A DNA stretch of 64,000 nt from Novosphingobium huizhouense (GTDB lineage Bacteria; Pseudomonadota; Alphaproteobacteria; Sphingomonadales; Sphingomonadaceae), in contig NZ_JAILXZ010000005.1 in NCBI RefSeq assembly GCF_020179475.1, positions 52,640 to 116,639 on the forward strand, given 5' to 3'. Under the pieces are notes generated by a model. That model did no database searches. It had not been told where the DNA came from and saw only the letters and a program-made list of their open reading frames with translations. The translations under genes and the position numbers were made by a program. Positions 9,684 to 17,709 of this stretch are shown here, piece after piece (position 1 is the first letter of the stretch; each line of letters begins with the position of its first letter).

Positions 9684-10127
9684 TCACCCGCCGTGTCGGG
9701 CAAATACCGTCTGACCCGCCGATCCGAAGGCGATGACAGAGTAGGGTTGTGGTTTTTGGCCGGGGACTTCCATCCCCGGAGAACCCAGCGGCATGCCCGC
9801 TACGGCCAATCCCTTTACGCCCTTCGGGCGCTTCGCGATCGCGCGCTTCATGTCGGCAATGGGAACGTGGCCCTCGAAAACCATGCCATCGACAATTGCA
9901 GTATGGCATGATGCCAGCGCAGCGGGCACGCCTTGAGCGCGTTGAAAGCGGCCGCGTTGCTGGTCGTCGACGATATTGACGCTTTGTCCAAATTGTCTGC
10001 GCACCTGGGCCGCCCACTGTTCGCAGCAACCGCAACCAGGGTCACGATGCATGATGATCGGGGCAGCTTCGGCGCTGGCGACGGAGAAGGCTGCTATGAA
10101 CGCAGCGAGGGCAAATTTGAGTGTCAT
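9684..10127 (-). CDS. DUF411-family periplasmic metal-binding protein
   Basis: A 147-residue exported protein with signal FALAAFIAAFSVASAEA and the family signature MHRDPGCGCCEQWA, where the CGCC cluster is the probable metal or redox site. Later blocks typical of DUF411 are VPAALASCHTAIVDGMVFEGHVP, and AVAGMPLGSPGME near the C-terminus. The family is regularly found in copper-resistance clusters and is thought to bind copper in the periplasm, although the exact role is not settled. It sits between a DUF305 gene and a small Cys/Met protein on the same strand. Confidence 0.9.
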   Translation of the reverse strand: MTLKFALAAFIAAFSVASAEAAPIIMHRDPGCGCCEQWAAQVRRQFGQSVNIVDDQQRGRFQRAQGVPAALASCHTAIVDGMVFEGHVPIADMKRAIAKRPKGVKGLAVAGMPLGSPGMEVPGQKPQPYSVIAFGSAGQTVFARHGG

Positions 10128-10173
10128 ACGATCCCTTATTGGTTCCCCCGCCCCTGGGCGGGGGAGGAAAGGT

Positions 10174-10545
10174 CTATTGGGCGCGCTTGTTGTGGGCTCT
10201 CAGCCAGCCTTGAAGCTCGCCCACTTCTCGCGTTTGCTCGGTGATTGACTTGTTCGCCATCATTCGGACCTGCGCGTCCTTGGTGTCGCGCAAAACGATG
10301 CGTGACATCGCAATCGCACCGCGATGATGCTCGATCATCTTGCGCACCCAGGTCTCCGTTGCATCGCTGCCCGTGGCGGACATCATCTTCTGATGCATCT
10401 CCATTTCTGCAGGCGGGTAAGGATTGGCTGGCGTGGGGTTCATGGTCTGGCGCATGTCCATCTTGCTATGGTCCATGCCCTGCATTTGGGCGATCGCCGG
10501 CGCGGCCACCAATCCAGCGATGATGATGGGGACTATTTTCTTCAC
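10174..10545 (-). CDS. DUF305-family exported protein
   Basis: A 123-residue protein: signal peptide (VPIIIAGLVAAPAIAQ), then a Met/His-rich stretch (MQGMDHSKMDM) and a DUF305 helical domain with WVRKMIEHHRGAIAMSRIVL, the conserved HHxGA motif. I chose the GTG at 10545 because GAGGAG lies just upstream and the signal peptide starts there; a longer frame to 10614 lacks such a site. DUF305 proteins are four-helix His/Met proteins common in copper islands and probably bind metal. The Met-rich linker supports copper. Confidence 0.85.
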   Translation of the reverse strand: MKKIVPIIIAGLVAAPAIAQMQGMDHSKMDMRQTMNPTPANPYPPAEMEMHQKMMSATGSDATETWVRKMIEHHRGAIAMSRIVLRDTKDAQVRMMANKSITEQTREVGELQGWLRAHNKRAQ

Positions 10546-10640
10546 AATTCTCTCCTCAGCGCCCCGCATTGATAATACGCATGGGCGCGCCATTTCCCTC
10601 GTGAGGCGGCACAAAATTTACGGGAACGGGAGCGCGAAGC

Positions 10641-11087
10641 CTACTTGCGGGCTAGAATAGCCTTCATTTCATCGATTTCGCGGCGCTGAGATTCCTCGAT
10701 GCCGCTGCACAGACGAACGATTTCCGGATCCTTCAAGGAGGCCTCGCGGCACATCAGGATCGCGCCCGAATGATGCGGGATCATCGATCGGAGGAATGCT
10801 GTATCGCCGATCGTTGTTTGCGTGCGGATGAGGGCAAATGATCCGGCGAATATCGCAACTGACCCTAATATAAGGGCCGCGTTTGCCTTTTTCGACGGGA
10901 ACATATGGCCCATCGCGAGGACCATCAGCACCACCATGGGCGCCACCATCATTAGCGTCATGTAGAGCATATTCAGGTTGTTGTAGAAGCTCCCCAAGCT
11001 GTCGATCATGACGAACATCACCAGATACATGATGACGCCGCCAACCAAGGTCTGCAGGGCGAGGCTCGCATAGGCATTTTTCATCAT
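10641..11087 (-). CDS. Membrane-anchored DUF305-family protein
   Basis: A 148-residue protein with three hydrophobic segments in the first 90 residues (LALQTLVGGVIMYLVMFV, LYMTLMMVAPMVVLMVLA and AALILGSVAIFAGSFAL). A C-terminal DUF305-type segment follows with FLRSMIPHHSGAILMCREASL. The HHSGAILM motif and Met-rich helices are likely metal ligands. AAGGAG 8 bases before the ATG at 11087 supports the start. It lies 42 bases downstream of the PepSY gene and is probably co-transcribed with copAB. It differs from the neighbouring DUF305 protein by being membrane-embedded rather than secreted. Confidence 0.85.
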   Translation of the reverse strand: MMKNAYASLALQTLVGGVIMYLVMFVMIDSLGSFYNNLNMLYMTLMMVAPMVVLMVLAMGHMFPSKKANAALILGSVAIFAGSFALIRTQTTIGDTAFLRSMIPHHSGAILMCREASLKDPEIVRLCSGIEESQRREIDEMKAILARK

Positions 11088-11129
11088 TGGTCGTCTCCTT
11101 TGGCCCCCGCCCCGATCCTGCTTGACTAT

Positions 11130-11849
11130 TCAACCCGTGCGGCGTCGCTTTCGCGGCCACCGAAGATACAAAAGTGCCGAACCCGCGATCGCCAATGCGA
11201 GACCACCTGCGGCAAACGCCATCAACCACGGCGTGTTGAAATTTTCGTGGTTTTTCCAATCCATGATGTGGAGCGCCCAGAAGAAATCGTACAGGCGCCA
11301 CGTTCCATTTCTTACAGCGACGATCCGACCACTATTCTGGGCAACATAGACGCGGGTCGCTTCGCGGTCAGGGAAGTCCACCCGCCAGGCCGGCAGGACG
11401 CCCTTGAATTCTGAGGTCGCCGCCGCAACTAGGCGGACGCTCGGCGGCTCCGACGTGCCTCGGTAGGCCTGTACCGCCACCGCGCGAGCCATTGCAGCGT
11501 CCAAGGGGCGAAGGCGACGCCCCGTCTCTGCATCGTGAAGTGATATCGTGCCATCAACGAACTCGACCTCCGCTATCTCGCGGCCGAGCAGCGCGCGATA
11601 TCGAACTTCACGCACGGGATTGGTCGCCACGCGCAACACTAGGTCCAACGGCGCGCGCAATCTCGACTGTTTCAATGTGGCCGACGACGATCGCTCGATA
11701 AGATGTTCACCGCGGACTCGCTCAATCGGCAACAGGCTCATGACAAGACCGCTGGCAAACCAAAGCAGCAGCTGAACCCCGATGATCAGGGCCAGCCAGC
11801 GATGAACGCGGCTAGCCCCGATGTGGAGACGGAGTTTGGTGCTTCTCAG
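11130..11849 (-). CDS. PepSY-domain membrane protein, probable CTG start
   Basis: The PepSY fold covers most of the protein, and a C-terminal helix (FAAGGLALAIAGSALLYLRW) ends it. The first ATG (11741) would begin after the N-terminal helix. The same frame runs upstream through RVHRWLALIIGVQLLLWFASGLVM, a typical first helix of this family. No ATG, GTG or TTG exists in that extension; the best start is CTG at 11849, whose last bases overlap the copB stop (CTGA). That gives 239 residues. PepSY proteins next to copAB are thought to assist membrane metal reduction or transport, but function is not established. If the CTG is not used, a shorter protein lacking the helix would result. Confidence 0.75.
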   Translation of the reverse strand: MRSTKLRLHIGASRVHRWLALIIGVQLLLWFASGLVMSLLPIERVRGEHLIERSSSATLKQSRLRAPLDLVLRVATNPVREVRYRALLGREIAEVEFVDGTISLHDAETGRRLRPLDAAMARAVAVQAYRGTSEPPSVRLVAAATSEFKGVLPAWRVDFPDREATRVYVAQNSGRIVAVRNGTWRLYDFFWALHIMDWKNHENFNTPWLMAFAAGGLALAIAGSALLYLRWPRKRRRTG

Positions 11850-13099
11850 AACCAGGTCCGAACGCCGATGACGAAGCTCGCCGACTTGACGTCATTGCCA
11901 TCCGCCCGCGCATAGTCTGCCGTGCGACCGAACTTCCGATCGTAGGAAACGCCGATATAGGGAGCGAACTCGCGGCGGACTTCGTAGCGTAGGCGCAGCC
12001 CCAGCTCGGCGTTGGACAGCCCCGCTCCAATCCGCGTCTCGGGCACGTTTTGAGCCGAGAGGTTCAGTTCGACCCGGGGTTGCAAGATCAAGCGCTGGGT
12101 TATGCGCTGATCATAATAGCCCTCGATGCGCCCAAGCACCTCCCCCTTATTCGACAGGAACAAGGCTCCCTCGGTTTCGAACCAATAAGGCGCGAGGCCT
12201 TCGATCCCGATCGTCGCATATGTCCGGGACGGGTTTGGCTTGAAGTCGTACCGGATACCAGCCTGCAGGTTCCAATAAGGATCGAGCGCGCGACTGTAGA
12301 GGGCCTGGATCTCGGCACTATCGACACCTTCGCGTAATGCCCCCTCGCCCTCAGTCTTGACCACGAGCCGGTCGAGATCCTTGCCGAACCACGCTTCGCC
12401 ATCCCAGCGATACCCGTCGCGGCCATTTTTGGCCTGATATTCCGCCAGATTGAACAGGATCATCGAGCTGGATGTGCCGCCATGTTCCTTATGCAGCATG
12501 GTACGCGAATCTGCCATCTCGCCGTTTTTGTAGACGCGGTCGGCATAGTTGTCGGTAGGAGGTTGGGGTGCAGGGGCGTTGCCGGGCATGAGACTGGTGC
12601 CACCAGCGCCATGGCCTGCCATCGGCCCGTCCATCGCCATGCCGGGCATCGACGACATATCGTGCTGCATCGGCTGACCGCCGGGTGCCGCCTGCATGTC
12701 CATGCCGGGCATGTCGTGTTTCATCGTACCGCCCGCCCCATCGGGCATGGTCATGCCAGGCATGCCAGACATGTCGTGGCCGGCATGAGGGTCGGCCGTT
12801 GGAGGCGTCTTGTCACCGGGCATCTCCATGCCGGGCATAGCGCCCATCCCCGACATGTCGTGCGGCGCCGACTTGGGTTTTGCTGCCGGAGCCCGACGCT
12901 TCGGGGTCGCAGGCTTGCCCTTAGGCGTGGGCGCAGCGGCACGCCTGGGCTGGCTTGCTGGCTTGGCCACCGGCTTTTTCTTCGCCGCTGGCTGAGCAGC
13001 AGGCATGTTCATGCCCGGCATATTCTGCATCGACTGCGCGCTGACGGGGGTCGCCAAGGCGAGCGGGGCCGCGCCGATCAGAAGGAAAAGCGACTTCAT
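11846..13099 (-). CDS. copB: Copper-resistance outer membrane protein CopB
   Basis: A 417-residue protein with a signal peptide (LIGAAPLALATPVSAQ), a Lys/Pro/Ala-rich linker, and a Met/His-rich segment to about residue 175 with many repeats of the type MPGM, HDMSGM and HAGH. A C-terminal CopB beta-barrel domain follows (YADRVYKNGEMADSRTM onward, ending IGVRTWF as outer-membrane proteins usually do). The Met repeats are copper-binding. CopB works with the CopA oxidase encoded upstream, which it overlaps by 4 bases. The linker is longer and more basic than in the Pseudomonas protein. Confidence 0.93.
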   Translation of the reverse strand: MKSLFLLIGAAPLALATPVSAQSMQNMPGMNMPAAQPAAKKKPVAKPASQPRRAAAPTPKGKPATPKRRAPAAKPKSAPHDMSGMGAMPGMEMPGDKTPPTADPHAGHDMSGMPGMTMPDGAGGTMKHDMPGMDMQAAPGGQPMQHDMSSMPGMAMDGPMAGHGAGGTSLMPGNAPAPQPPTDNYADRVYKNGEMADSRTMLHKEHGGTSSSMILFNLAEYQAKNGRDGYRWDGEAWFGKDLDRLVVKTEGEGALREGVDSAEIQALYSRALDPYWNLQAGIRYDFKPNPSRTYATIGIEGLAPYWFETEGALFLSNKGEVLGRIEGYYDQRITQRLILQPRVELNLSAQNVPETRIGAGLSNAELGLRLRYEVRREFAPYIGVSYDRKFGRTADYARADGNDVKSASFVIGVRTWF

Positions 13100-14991
13100 G
13101 CGGCATCTCCCCGGGGACGGACAGAGACGACGCGCATCATCCCGGCATGCATGTGATAGAGCATATGGCAGTGAAACGCCCAGTCGCCGACTGCGTCTGC
13201 GGTGACGTCGAAACTTACCTTGCCTCCTGGTGCGACATTGACGGTGTGTTTGCGCGGCGAATACTCGCCATGCCCGGTCACCAGCTCGAAGAAATGCCCA
13301 TGAAGATGGATCGGGTGCGACATCATCGTGTCATTGACGAGCGTGACGCGGACCCTTTCGTTTTCGATAAAGGGAATGGGCTCGCGCTTGTCACTGAGCT
13401 TCACCCCATCGAACGACCACATATAGCGTTCCATATTCCCGGTCAGGTGGATTTCCATCGCGCGGTCTGGCGCGCGAACATCGGGGTTGCGCTCCACCGC
13501 CATGAGATCGCGATAGACAAGAACCCGGTGGCCAACGTCTTCGAGACCCTGTCCCGGTTCTCCCGTGCGATCCATCGGCATGGGCGAGATCGTCTGGACA
13601 CCCGGTCCCATCTTAACCTGCGGCGCTTTGCTGGCGTCGCGCATGTTCATGCCGCCCATTCCGCCCATCGCCATGCCGCCCATTGTATCACCGGACCCGC
13701 TGCCCATTCCGGGCATGTTGGCCATGGAACTATCCGCCGGTTTTTGCATGCTTGGCATCGACGCGCCGGCCCCCATATCCATGCCTGCCATCCCGCCCGC
13801 GGCAGCTCCGCCGGCAGACATGTGATGCCCCATTGCTGCGTGGTCCATGCCGGACATGCCGCTCATATCCATGTCCCCCATGCCCATGTCCTTCATATCG
13901 GCAAGGGGCCGCTTGCGGAGCGGCGGAACTTCGGCCGTCATGCCTTCACGCGGAGCCAGTGTGGCGCGTGCCATGCCCGAACGATCAACGGATTCACCGA
14001 CCAGCGTGTAGGCGCGATCATCGGTCGGAGTAACGATGACATCATAGGTCTCGGCAACCGCGATCTGAAACTCGTCGACCTCGACCGGCCTGACATTGAG
14101 CCCGTCGGCCTGAACAACCGTAAGTTTGAGACCGGGAATCCGGACATTGAACGTCGTCATCGCGGAGGCATTGACGAAACGCAGGCGAACGCGCTCACCT
14201 GGCTTGAAAAGCGCGGTCCAGTTGTCCCGTGGGCCATGCCCATTCACGAGATAGGTATAGGTCGAGCCCGTGACATCGGACACGTCGGTCGGATCCATCC
14301 GCATATTGCCCCAGTCAAGTCGGTCCTTGAGGGGTTGGTCTTCCTTGGCCAGCAAACCGGCCAGCGTTTGCCGCTGATAATTGAAATAGCCACCGCCGAC
14401 CTGCTTGAGCTTCCGGAAAATTGCGTGCGGATGCATCTGGCTATGGTCGGAGAGCACGATGACATGCTCTCGATCCGACTGAATCGGATCCTCGCCTTCC
14501 GGGTCGATGACAATCGGTCCGTAATGACCTAACTGCTCCTGCAGCCCCGAATGGCTATGATACCAATAGGTGCCAGCCTGGACGATGGGGAACTCGTAGA
14601 CAAAAGTCGACTTGGGCTTGATGCCGGGGAAGCTAATGCCGGGCACGCCGTCGAACTGGAATGGCAAAAGCAGACCGTGCCAGTGGATCGAGCTGTCCTC
14701 CTCAAGATCGTTGATCACCGACAGGCGGACGTTTTGGCCCTGTCGCAAACGGATGAGCGGCGCCGGAACCGTGCCGTTAATGCCGATGGCATGGCTTTGC
14801 CGACCATCGATCGTCATCATCTGATGCGCGATCTTGAGCGTGATATCATCGCCGCTGACCGTTGGCAGTGGCTTGGCAATGCCGGACGATACGGGCTGAG
14901 CCCATGCCGGCAGCCATGCCGACAATGCGAGGCCGCCGCCGGCCAGCGCAGCGCCACGGAAAAGGTCGCGGCGGTTCAATCCGGGGGACAT
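13096..14991 (-). CDS. copA: Periplasmic multicopper oxidase CopA
   Basis: A 631-residue oxidase that probably converts Cu(I) to Cu(II) in the periplasm. The twin-arginine signal (NRRDLFRGAALAGGGLALSAW) begins just after the ATG at 14991, which has GGAGA five bases upstream; an in-frame start at 15018 is less likely. Cupredoxin domains carry the copper sites: HWHGLLLP and WYHSHSGLQEQ in the first, HPIHLHGHF and the terminal HCHMLYHMHAGMM in the last. Between the domains is a Met-rich insert with MGDMDMSGM and MGGMAMGGM type repeats, a hallmark of the PcoA/CopA group. It follows the sigma-factor gene after 93 bases. Confidence 0.95.
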   Translation of the reverse strand: MSPGLNRRDLFRGAALAGGGLALSAWLPAWAQPVSSGIAKPLPTVSGDDITLKIAHQMMTIDGRQSHAIGINGTVPAPLIRLRQGQNVRLSVINDLEEDSSIHWHGLLLPFQFDGVPGISFPGIKPKSTFVYEFPIVQAGTYWYHSHSGLQEQLGHYGPIVIDPEGEDPIQSDREHVIVLSDHSQMHPHAIFRKLKQVGGGYFNYQRQTLAGLLAKEDQPLKDRLDWGNMRMDPTDVSDVTGSTYTYLVNGHGPRDNWTALFKPGERVRLRFVNASAMTTFNVRIPGLKLTVVQADGLNVRPVEVDEFQIAVAETYDVIVTPTDDRAYTLVGESVDRSGMARATLAPREGMTAEVPPLRKRPLADMKDMGMGDMDMSGMSGMDHAAMGHHMSAGGAAAGGMAGMDMGAGASMPSMQKPADSSMANMPGMGSGSGDTMGGMAMGGMGGMNMRDASKAPQVKMGPGVQTISPMPMDRTGEPGQGLEDVGHRVLVYRDLMAVERNPDVRAPDRAMEIHLTGNMERYMWSFDGVKLSDKREPIPFIENERVRVTLVNDTMMSHPIHLHGHFFELVTGHGEYSPRKHTVNVAPGGKVSFDVTADAVGDWAFHCHMLYHMHAGMMRVVSVRPRGDAA

Positions 14992-15084
14992 AATATCTCC
15001 TTGTTCAACATGCAGCACTTTGGGTCCGCAAAGACGCTCAAGCGCGGTATCTGTTTATCCTTACGCGCGAGCAGCGCGCACCCC

Positions 15085-15657
15085 TCATTCCTCAGCGAGT
15101 ATTTCTGCAAGGCGCGCGCGCGCGCGATACAGGCGCGTCTCCACAGCCTTGCTACTGACGGAAAGCGCTTTGGCAGCCTCTGATTGACTGAGTCCTTCGA
15201 CGGTCCTGAGCATCAGGACTTCACGCAACGTGCTAGGCAATGCGCTGATCGCCGCCGACAGTCGCTCCACCTCTATTTTCGATTCAGCACTGGCATGTGC
15301 GGAGGGTGCGTCATCCGGCACTTGCTCAATCTCATCATCCGACGGCGCGGAGCCAAATGTGAAGAGCTGCCGCACCCTCTGGCGGCGGCGCCAATCGCGA
15401 CATTTGTTAATCGCGATCCGGGATAGCCAGGCGCGCAACGGACGCGCACCATCATATTTCCGCAGATGGCTGAACGCGGATACAAAGCAGTCCTGCGTGA
15501 GATCAAGTGCTTCCTCGGCATTCCCGACCAGGCCGCGCACCAGTCGAAATATCGCTGTCTGGTGCCGACGCATGATCTCGGCGAAAGCCGACTGCCGACC
15601 GGCAAGCGTCAGTGCCGCTAGTTCACCGTCCGAACACGCCTGGAGATCCAGACTCAC
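15085..15657 (-). CDS. ECF sigma factor (CnrH-like)
   Basis: A 190-residue ECF-type sigma factor with region 2 (AIFRLVRGLVGNAEEALDLTQDCF, then LRAWLSRIAINKCRDWRRRQ) and region 4 (LPSTLREVLMLRTVEGLSQSEAAKAL). It starts with an ATG overlapping the stop of the CnrX-like gene. The gene order membrane protein, periplasmic sensor, sigma factor is that of cnrYXH, in which metal binding to CnrX releases CnrH from CnrY. The next genes downstream are copA and copB, so a role in copper-induced transcription is likely. I did not find a convincing ECF promoter upstream of copA. Confidence 0.9.
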   Translation of the reverse strand: MSLDLQACSDGELAALTLAGRQSAFAEIMRRHQTAIFRLVRGLVGNAEEALDLTQDCFVSAFSHLRKYDGARPLRAWLSRIAINKCRDWRRRQRVRQLFTFGSAPSDDEIEQVPDDAPSAHASAESKIEVERLSAAISALPSTLREVLMLRTVEGLSQSEAAKALSVSSKAVETRLYRARARLAEILAEE

Positions 15658-16091
15658 CGTGCATCGTCGGTGAGCGCATGAACCACCGCCTGATCGAAGG
15701 TCTTGGCCTGATCGGGGCGAAGGATTTGCCGCATGGCGAAGATGTGCCCGAGCGTTTCCTTTTGCAGTTCGCCCATTGCCTGATGCGACTGATCGACGGC
15801 CGCGGTCACACGCGGCCCTTCGCCATGTTCGACCTCGATCGCGGCTGCGAGACGCGCATTGTCCGATCGCAGTTCAAGCTCCAGCGCGCGCCGACGCACG
15901 GCGAAACCCTGCTCTAGCAGCTCGATCTTGGCCTTCTGACGATCATCCAGATCGAGCTTGCTGTGCAAGACATCGTGGAGCTCGACGCCGGCTGCCTTGG
16001 GCTGCGGGAAAAAGTAGCGGCCCAGGAACACGCCCGCAACCGCCGATGCAAAGGCGACGATGGCGACGAGGAGGAGCAATTTGGGCTTCAT
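15654..16091 (-). CDS. CnrX-like periplasmic metal sensor
   Basis: A 145-residue membrane-anchored periplasmic protein: one N-terminal helix (LLLLVAIVAFASAVAGVFLG) and then a helical hairpin of the heavy-metal-resistance/Spy-CnrX fold. The five metal ligands of CnrX (H42, H46, E63, H119, M123) all have counterparts here with identical spacing at H39, H43, E60, H116 and M120. That is strong evidence for a CnrX-type sensor of Ni/Co or copper. I chose the ATG at 16091, which overlaps the upstream gene's stop. Together with its neighbours it forms a Y-X-H regulatory operon. Confidence 0.88.
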   Translation of the reverse strand: MKPKLLLLVAIVAFASAVAGVFLGRYFFPQPKAAGVELHDVLHSKLDLDDRQKAKIELLEQGFAVRRRALELELRSDNARLAAAIEVEHGEGPRVTAAVDQSHQAMGELQKETLGHIFAMRQILRPDQAKTFDQAVVHALTDDAR

Positions 16092-16369
16092 TGAGAACCT
16101 ACCAGCAGCGTCGAAGGGGCAAGCGGATTTGATGGCCCGAAAGGCGATAGCGTGACCGACGCCTCGGCACGCGGCGTAAAGCCATTGCTGGCGATACCCA
16201 GCAGTACCGCTCCGAAAGCCGCGACCGCACCGAGGCGGAATTGAGACGCGGTCGAAACCTGCGGCAATGCCGCTATGCGTCGGAACACAGCATCCTCCAG
16301 ACCAATCAGCCCCGGATGCGTCGGTTCGTTGCGTAAGCGGCTCAGCAGCCGGTCCAGGTCGGTATCCAT
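16088..16369 (-). CDS. CnrY-like membrane anti-sigma factor
   Basis: A 93-residue protein with a short cytoplasmic N-terminal part (MDTDLDRLLSRLRNEPTHPGL) and one membrane segment (FRLGAVAAFGAVLLGIASNGF). A short periplasmic tail follows. Size and layout match CnrY/NccY anti-sigma factors. It is first in the operon, with a 4-base overlap into the CnrX-like gene. The ATG at 16369 is preferred; a TTG at 16381 with GAGGA close by is the alternative. Assignment depends mostly on gene order because these proteins are poorly conserved. Confidence 0.7.
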   Translation of the reverse strand: MDTDLDRLLSRLRNEPTHPGLIGLEDAVFRRIAALPQVSTASQFRLGAVAAFGAVLLGIASNGFTPRAEASVTLSPFGPSNPLAPSTLLVGSQ

Positions 16370-16504
16370 CGAAAAGTCCAATCCTCAATCAATCCGGGGC
16401 AACGGCCCAAGACGTGTTCTTTACTTTCCCCTCTATCAGCCTGTCCGTCAAAGCATCGCACATAGCGGGCAGATCTGAGCAACAGCGACGGAGCAGCCGC
16501 AACG

Positions 16505-17101
16505 CTATGGCGCCGTCTTCGTCATGCCGGGCATATCCTTCATCATCGCGTCATGGTCTTCGGGCGCACTGGCTATTGCCGCCTGATATTGGGCGGGCGA
16601 CATACGCGGAAGTTGCCTTACGAAAGCCACCATATCCCAGATCAGTTCGTCGCTATGGGTCTTACCCCAAGCTGGCATCGCGGTCAGCTTGACCCCATGC
16701 TTGATGATCCAGAATTGCTCCTTTGGCGATCTTTGCTCCTCGCGGGAAAGCTCCGGCGCCCTCGGATAGAGTCCCTGGCTGATTTCGGACTTTTCCAGTC
16801 CTGGCCCGAGATGGCAGCCGCTGCACATCTCGGTGTAGAGCCCCGCCCCGCTCTGCAGCCGCTTCACGTCCCCAAGGTTGGCCGGGACATTCACATCACG
16901 AGATCGCACGGCGATGGAACGATCTCGGAGCTGCTCGATCAGCCAATAGACCGGTTTGGTGTGCGGCGAATCCGCCCCGATGTCATAGGCACCCACATAG
17001 ACGACGATCCCCGCTAGCGCGCCGCCGACCAGCGCTGTCGCAGCGATAAAACCTACACTTGGAAAGTGCCTGCGCAGCCAAGTCGTCCTAGCATTCTCCA
17101 T
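16505..17101 (-). CDS. Membrane-anchored c-type cytochrome
   Basis: A 198-residue protein with an N-terminal membrane anchor (VGFIAATALVGGALAGIVVYVGA) and a single haem-binding CSGCH at residues 93-97. A later Met (TAMPAWGKTHSDELIWDMVAFV) is a likely axial ligand. It ends with a His/Met-containing tail (DHDAMMKDMPGM). GGGAGG just upstream supports the ATG at 17101. It is divergent from copC and precedes the cnrY-like gene by 136 bases. A role in passing electrons from copper oxidation or in metal-stressed respiration is inferred from context. Confidence 0.88.
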   Translation of the reverse strand: MENARTTWLRRHFPSVGFIAATALVGGALAGIVVYVGAYDIGADSPHTKPVYWLIEQLRDRSIAVRSRDVNVPANLGDVKRLQSGAGLYTEMCSGCHLGPGLEKSEISQGLYPRAPELSREEQRSPKEQFWIIKHGVKLTAMPAWGKTHSDELIWDMVAFVRQLPRMSPAQYQAAIASAPEDHDAMMKDMPGMTKTAP

Positions 17102-17324
17102 AGCTTCCTCCCGAGCGGCAGCGTCCCTTGGATCCGGGTGGTTCTCACACCCATCCAATTGTCCATACGCACTGCAAGCTTCGATCCCTCATCTGTCGCG
17201 CAGATCTCATTCGCAAATCCCGCCGGGGTTCTGATTTGCAGAATTCTTGCGCGCCTGATGAGGGGTGGCGCCGCGTGGTGCGTAATTCGATGTGTCGGCA
17301 GTCTCGCCGCCCATGGAGAAATCG
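17102..17324. promoter_or_regulatory. Divergent promoter region between cytochrome c and copC
   Basis: This 223-base spacer separates the minus-strand cytochrome gene from plus-strand copCD and must contain both promoters. It holds GGGAGG for the cytochrome start and GGAGA for copC. I could not identify a confident operator or -35/-10 pair in it. Confidence 0.4.
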
Positions 17325-17705
17325 ATGTTTCGTAAAACAATCTTTGCCGTCGCCATGGCGGCGTCTGTCCTCACCGCTACCGCTGCGCAGGCTCACCCTA
17401 AGCTCAATGCCGCCACCCCTGCCGCAAATGCCGTGGTCGCCGCCCCGACCAGAATTCAGCTCGTCTTTTCTGAAGCGCTCGTCGCACAATTTTCCGGGCT
17501 CGACCTGACGATGACCGAAATGCCAGGCATGAAGATGGCGCCGATGAAGATGAACGGCGTCAAGGCCACCGTGGGCGCCGATGGCAAGACGCTCGTCGCG
17601 ACGCTTGCCAAGCCGTTGCCGGTTGGAACCTACAAGGTCGACTATCACGTCGTCTCTGCTGACACCCATCGCATCCAGGGCAGCTACACCTTCAAGGTCC
17701 AGTAA
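17325..17705 (+). CDS. copC: Periplasmic copper-binding protein CopC
   Basis: A 126-residue protein with a Sec signal ending AAQA, leaving His as the first mature residue (HPKLNAATP). That His is a Cu(II) ligand in CopC proteins. The beta-sandwich shows LVFSEALVAQFSGLDL, a Met-rich loop (MPGMKMAPMKM) for Cu(I), and the C-terminal VSADTHRIQGSYTFKV with the second His. GGAGA eight bases before the ATG at 17325 fixes the start; in-frame starts at 17292 and 17313 are less likely. copD follows 4 bases after the stop. CopC probably passes copper to CopD. Confidence 0.93.
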   Translation: MFRKTIFAVAMAASVLTATAAQAHPKLNAATPAANAVVAAPTRIQLVFSEALVAQFSGLDLTMTEMPGMKMAPMKMNGVKATVGADGKTLVATLAKPLPVGTYKVDYHVVSADTHRIQGSYTFKVQ

Positions 17706-17709
17706 GACC

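Noticed and set aside
12590..12870. Short tandem DNA repeats resembling a CRISPR or satellite
   Set aside because: They encode the MPGM and HDMSGM copper-binding repeats of CopB. Unit length varies, and there are no spacers or cas genes.
13625..13890. Tandem repeats inside copA
   Set aside because: They are Met-rich coding repeats typical of CopA, not a mobile or regulatory repeat.
13147..14532. 461-codon plus-strand His-rich frame
   Set aside because: The His richness comes from reading the Met-rich copA repeats in antisense; copA is well supported.
14992..15084. ECF-type promoter for copA
   Set aside because: GGAAT and CGTA-like elements exist but the spacing does not fit an ECF promoter, so I did not annotate one.
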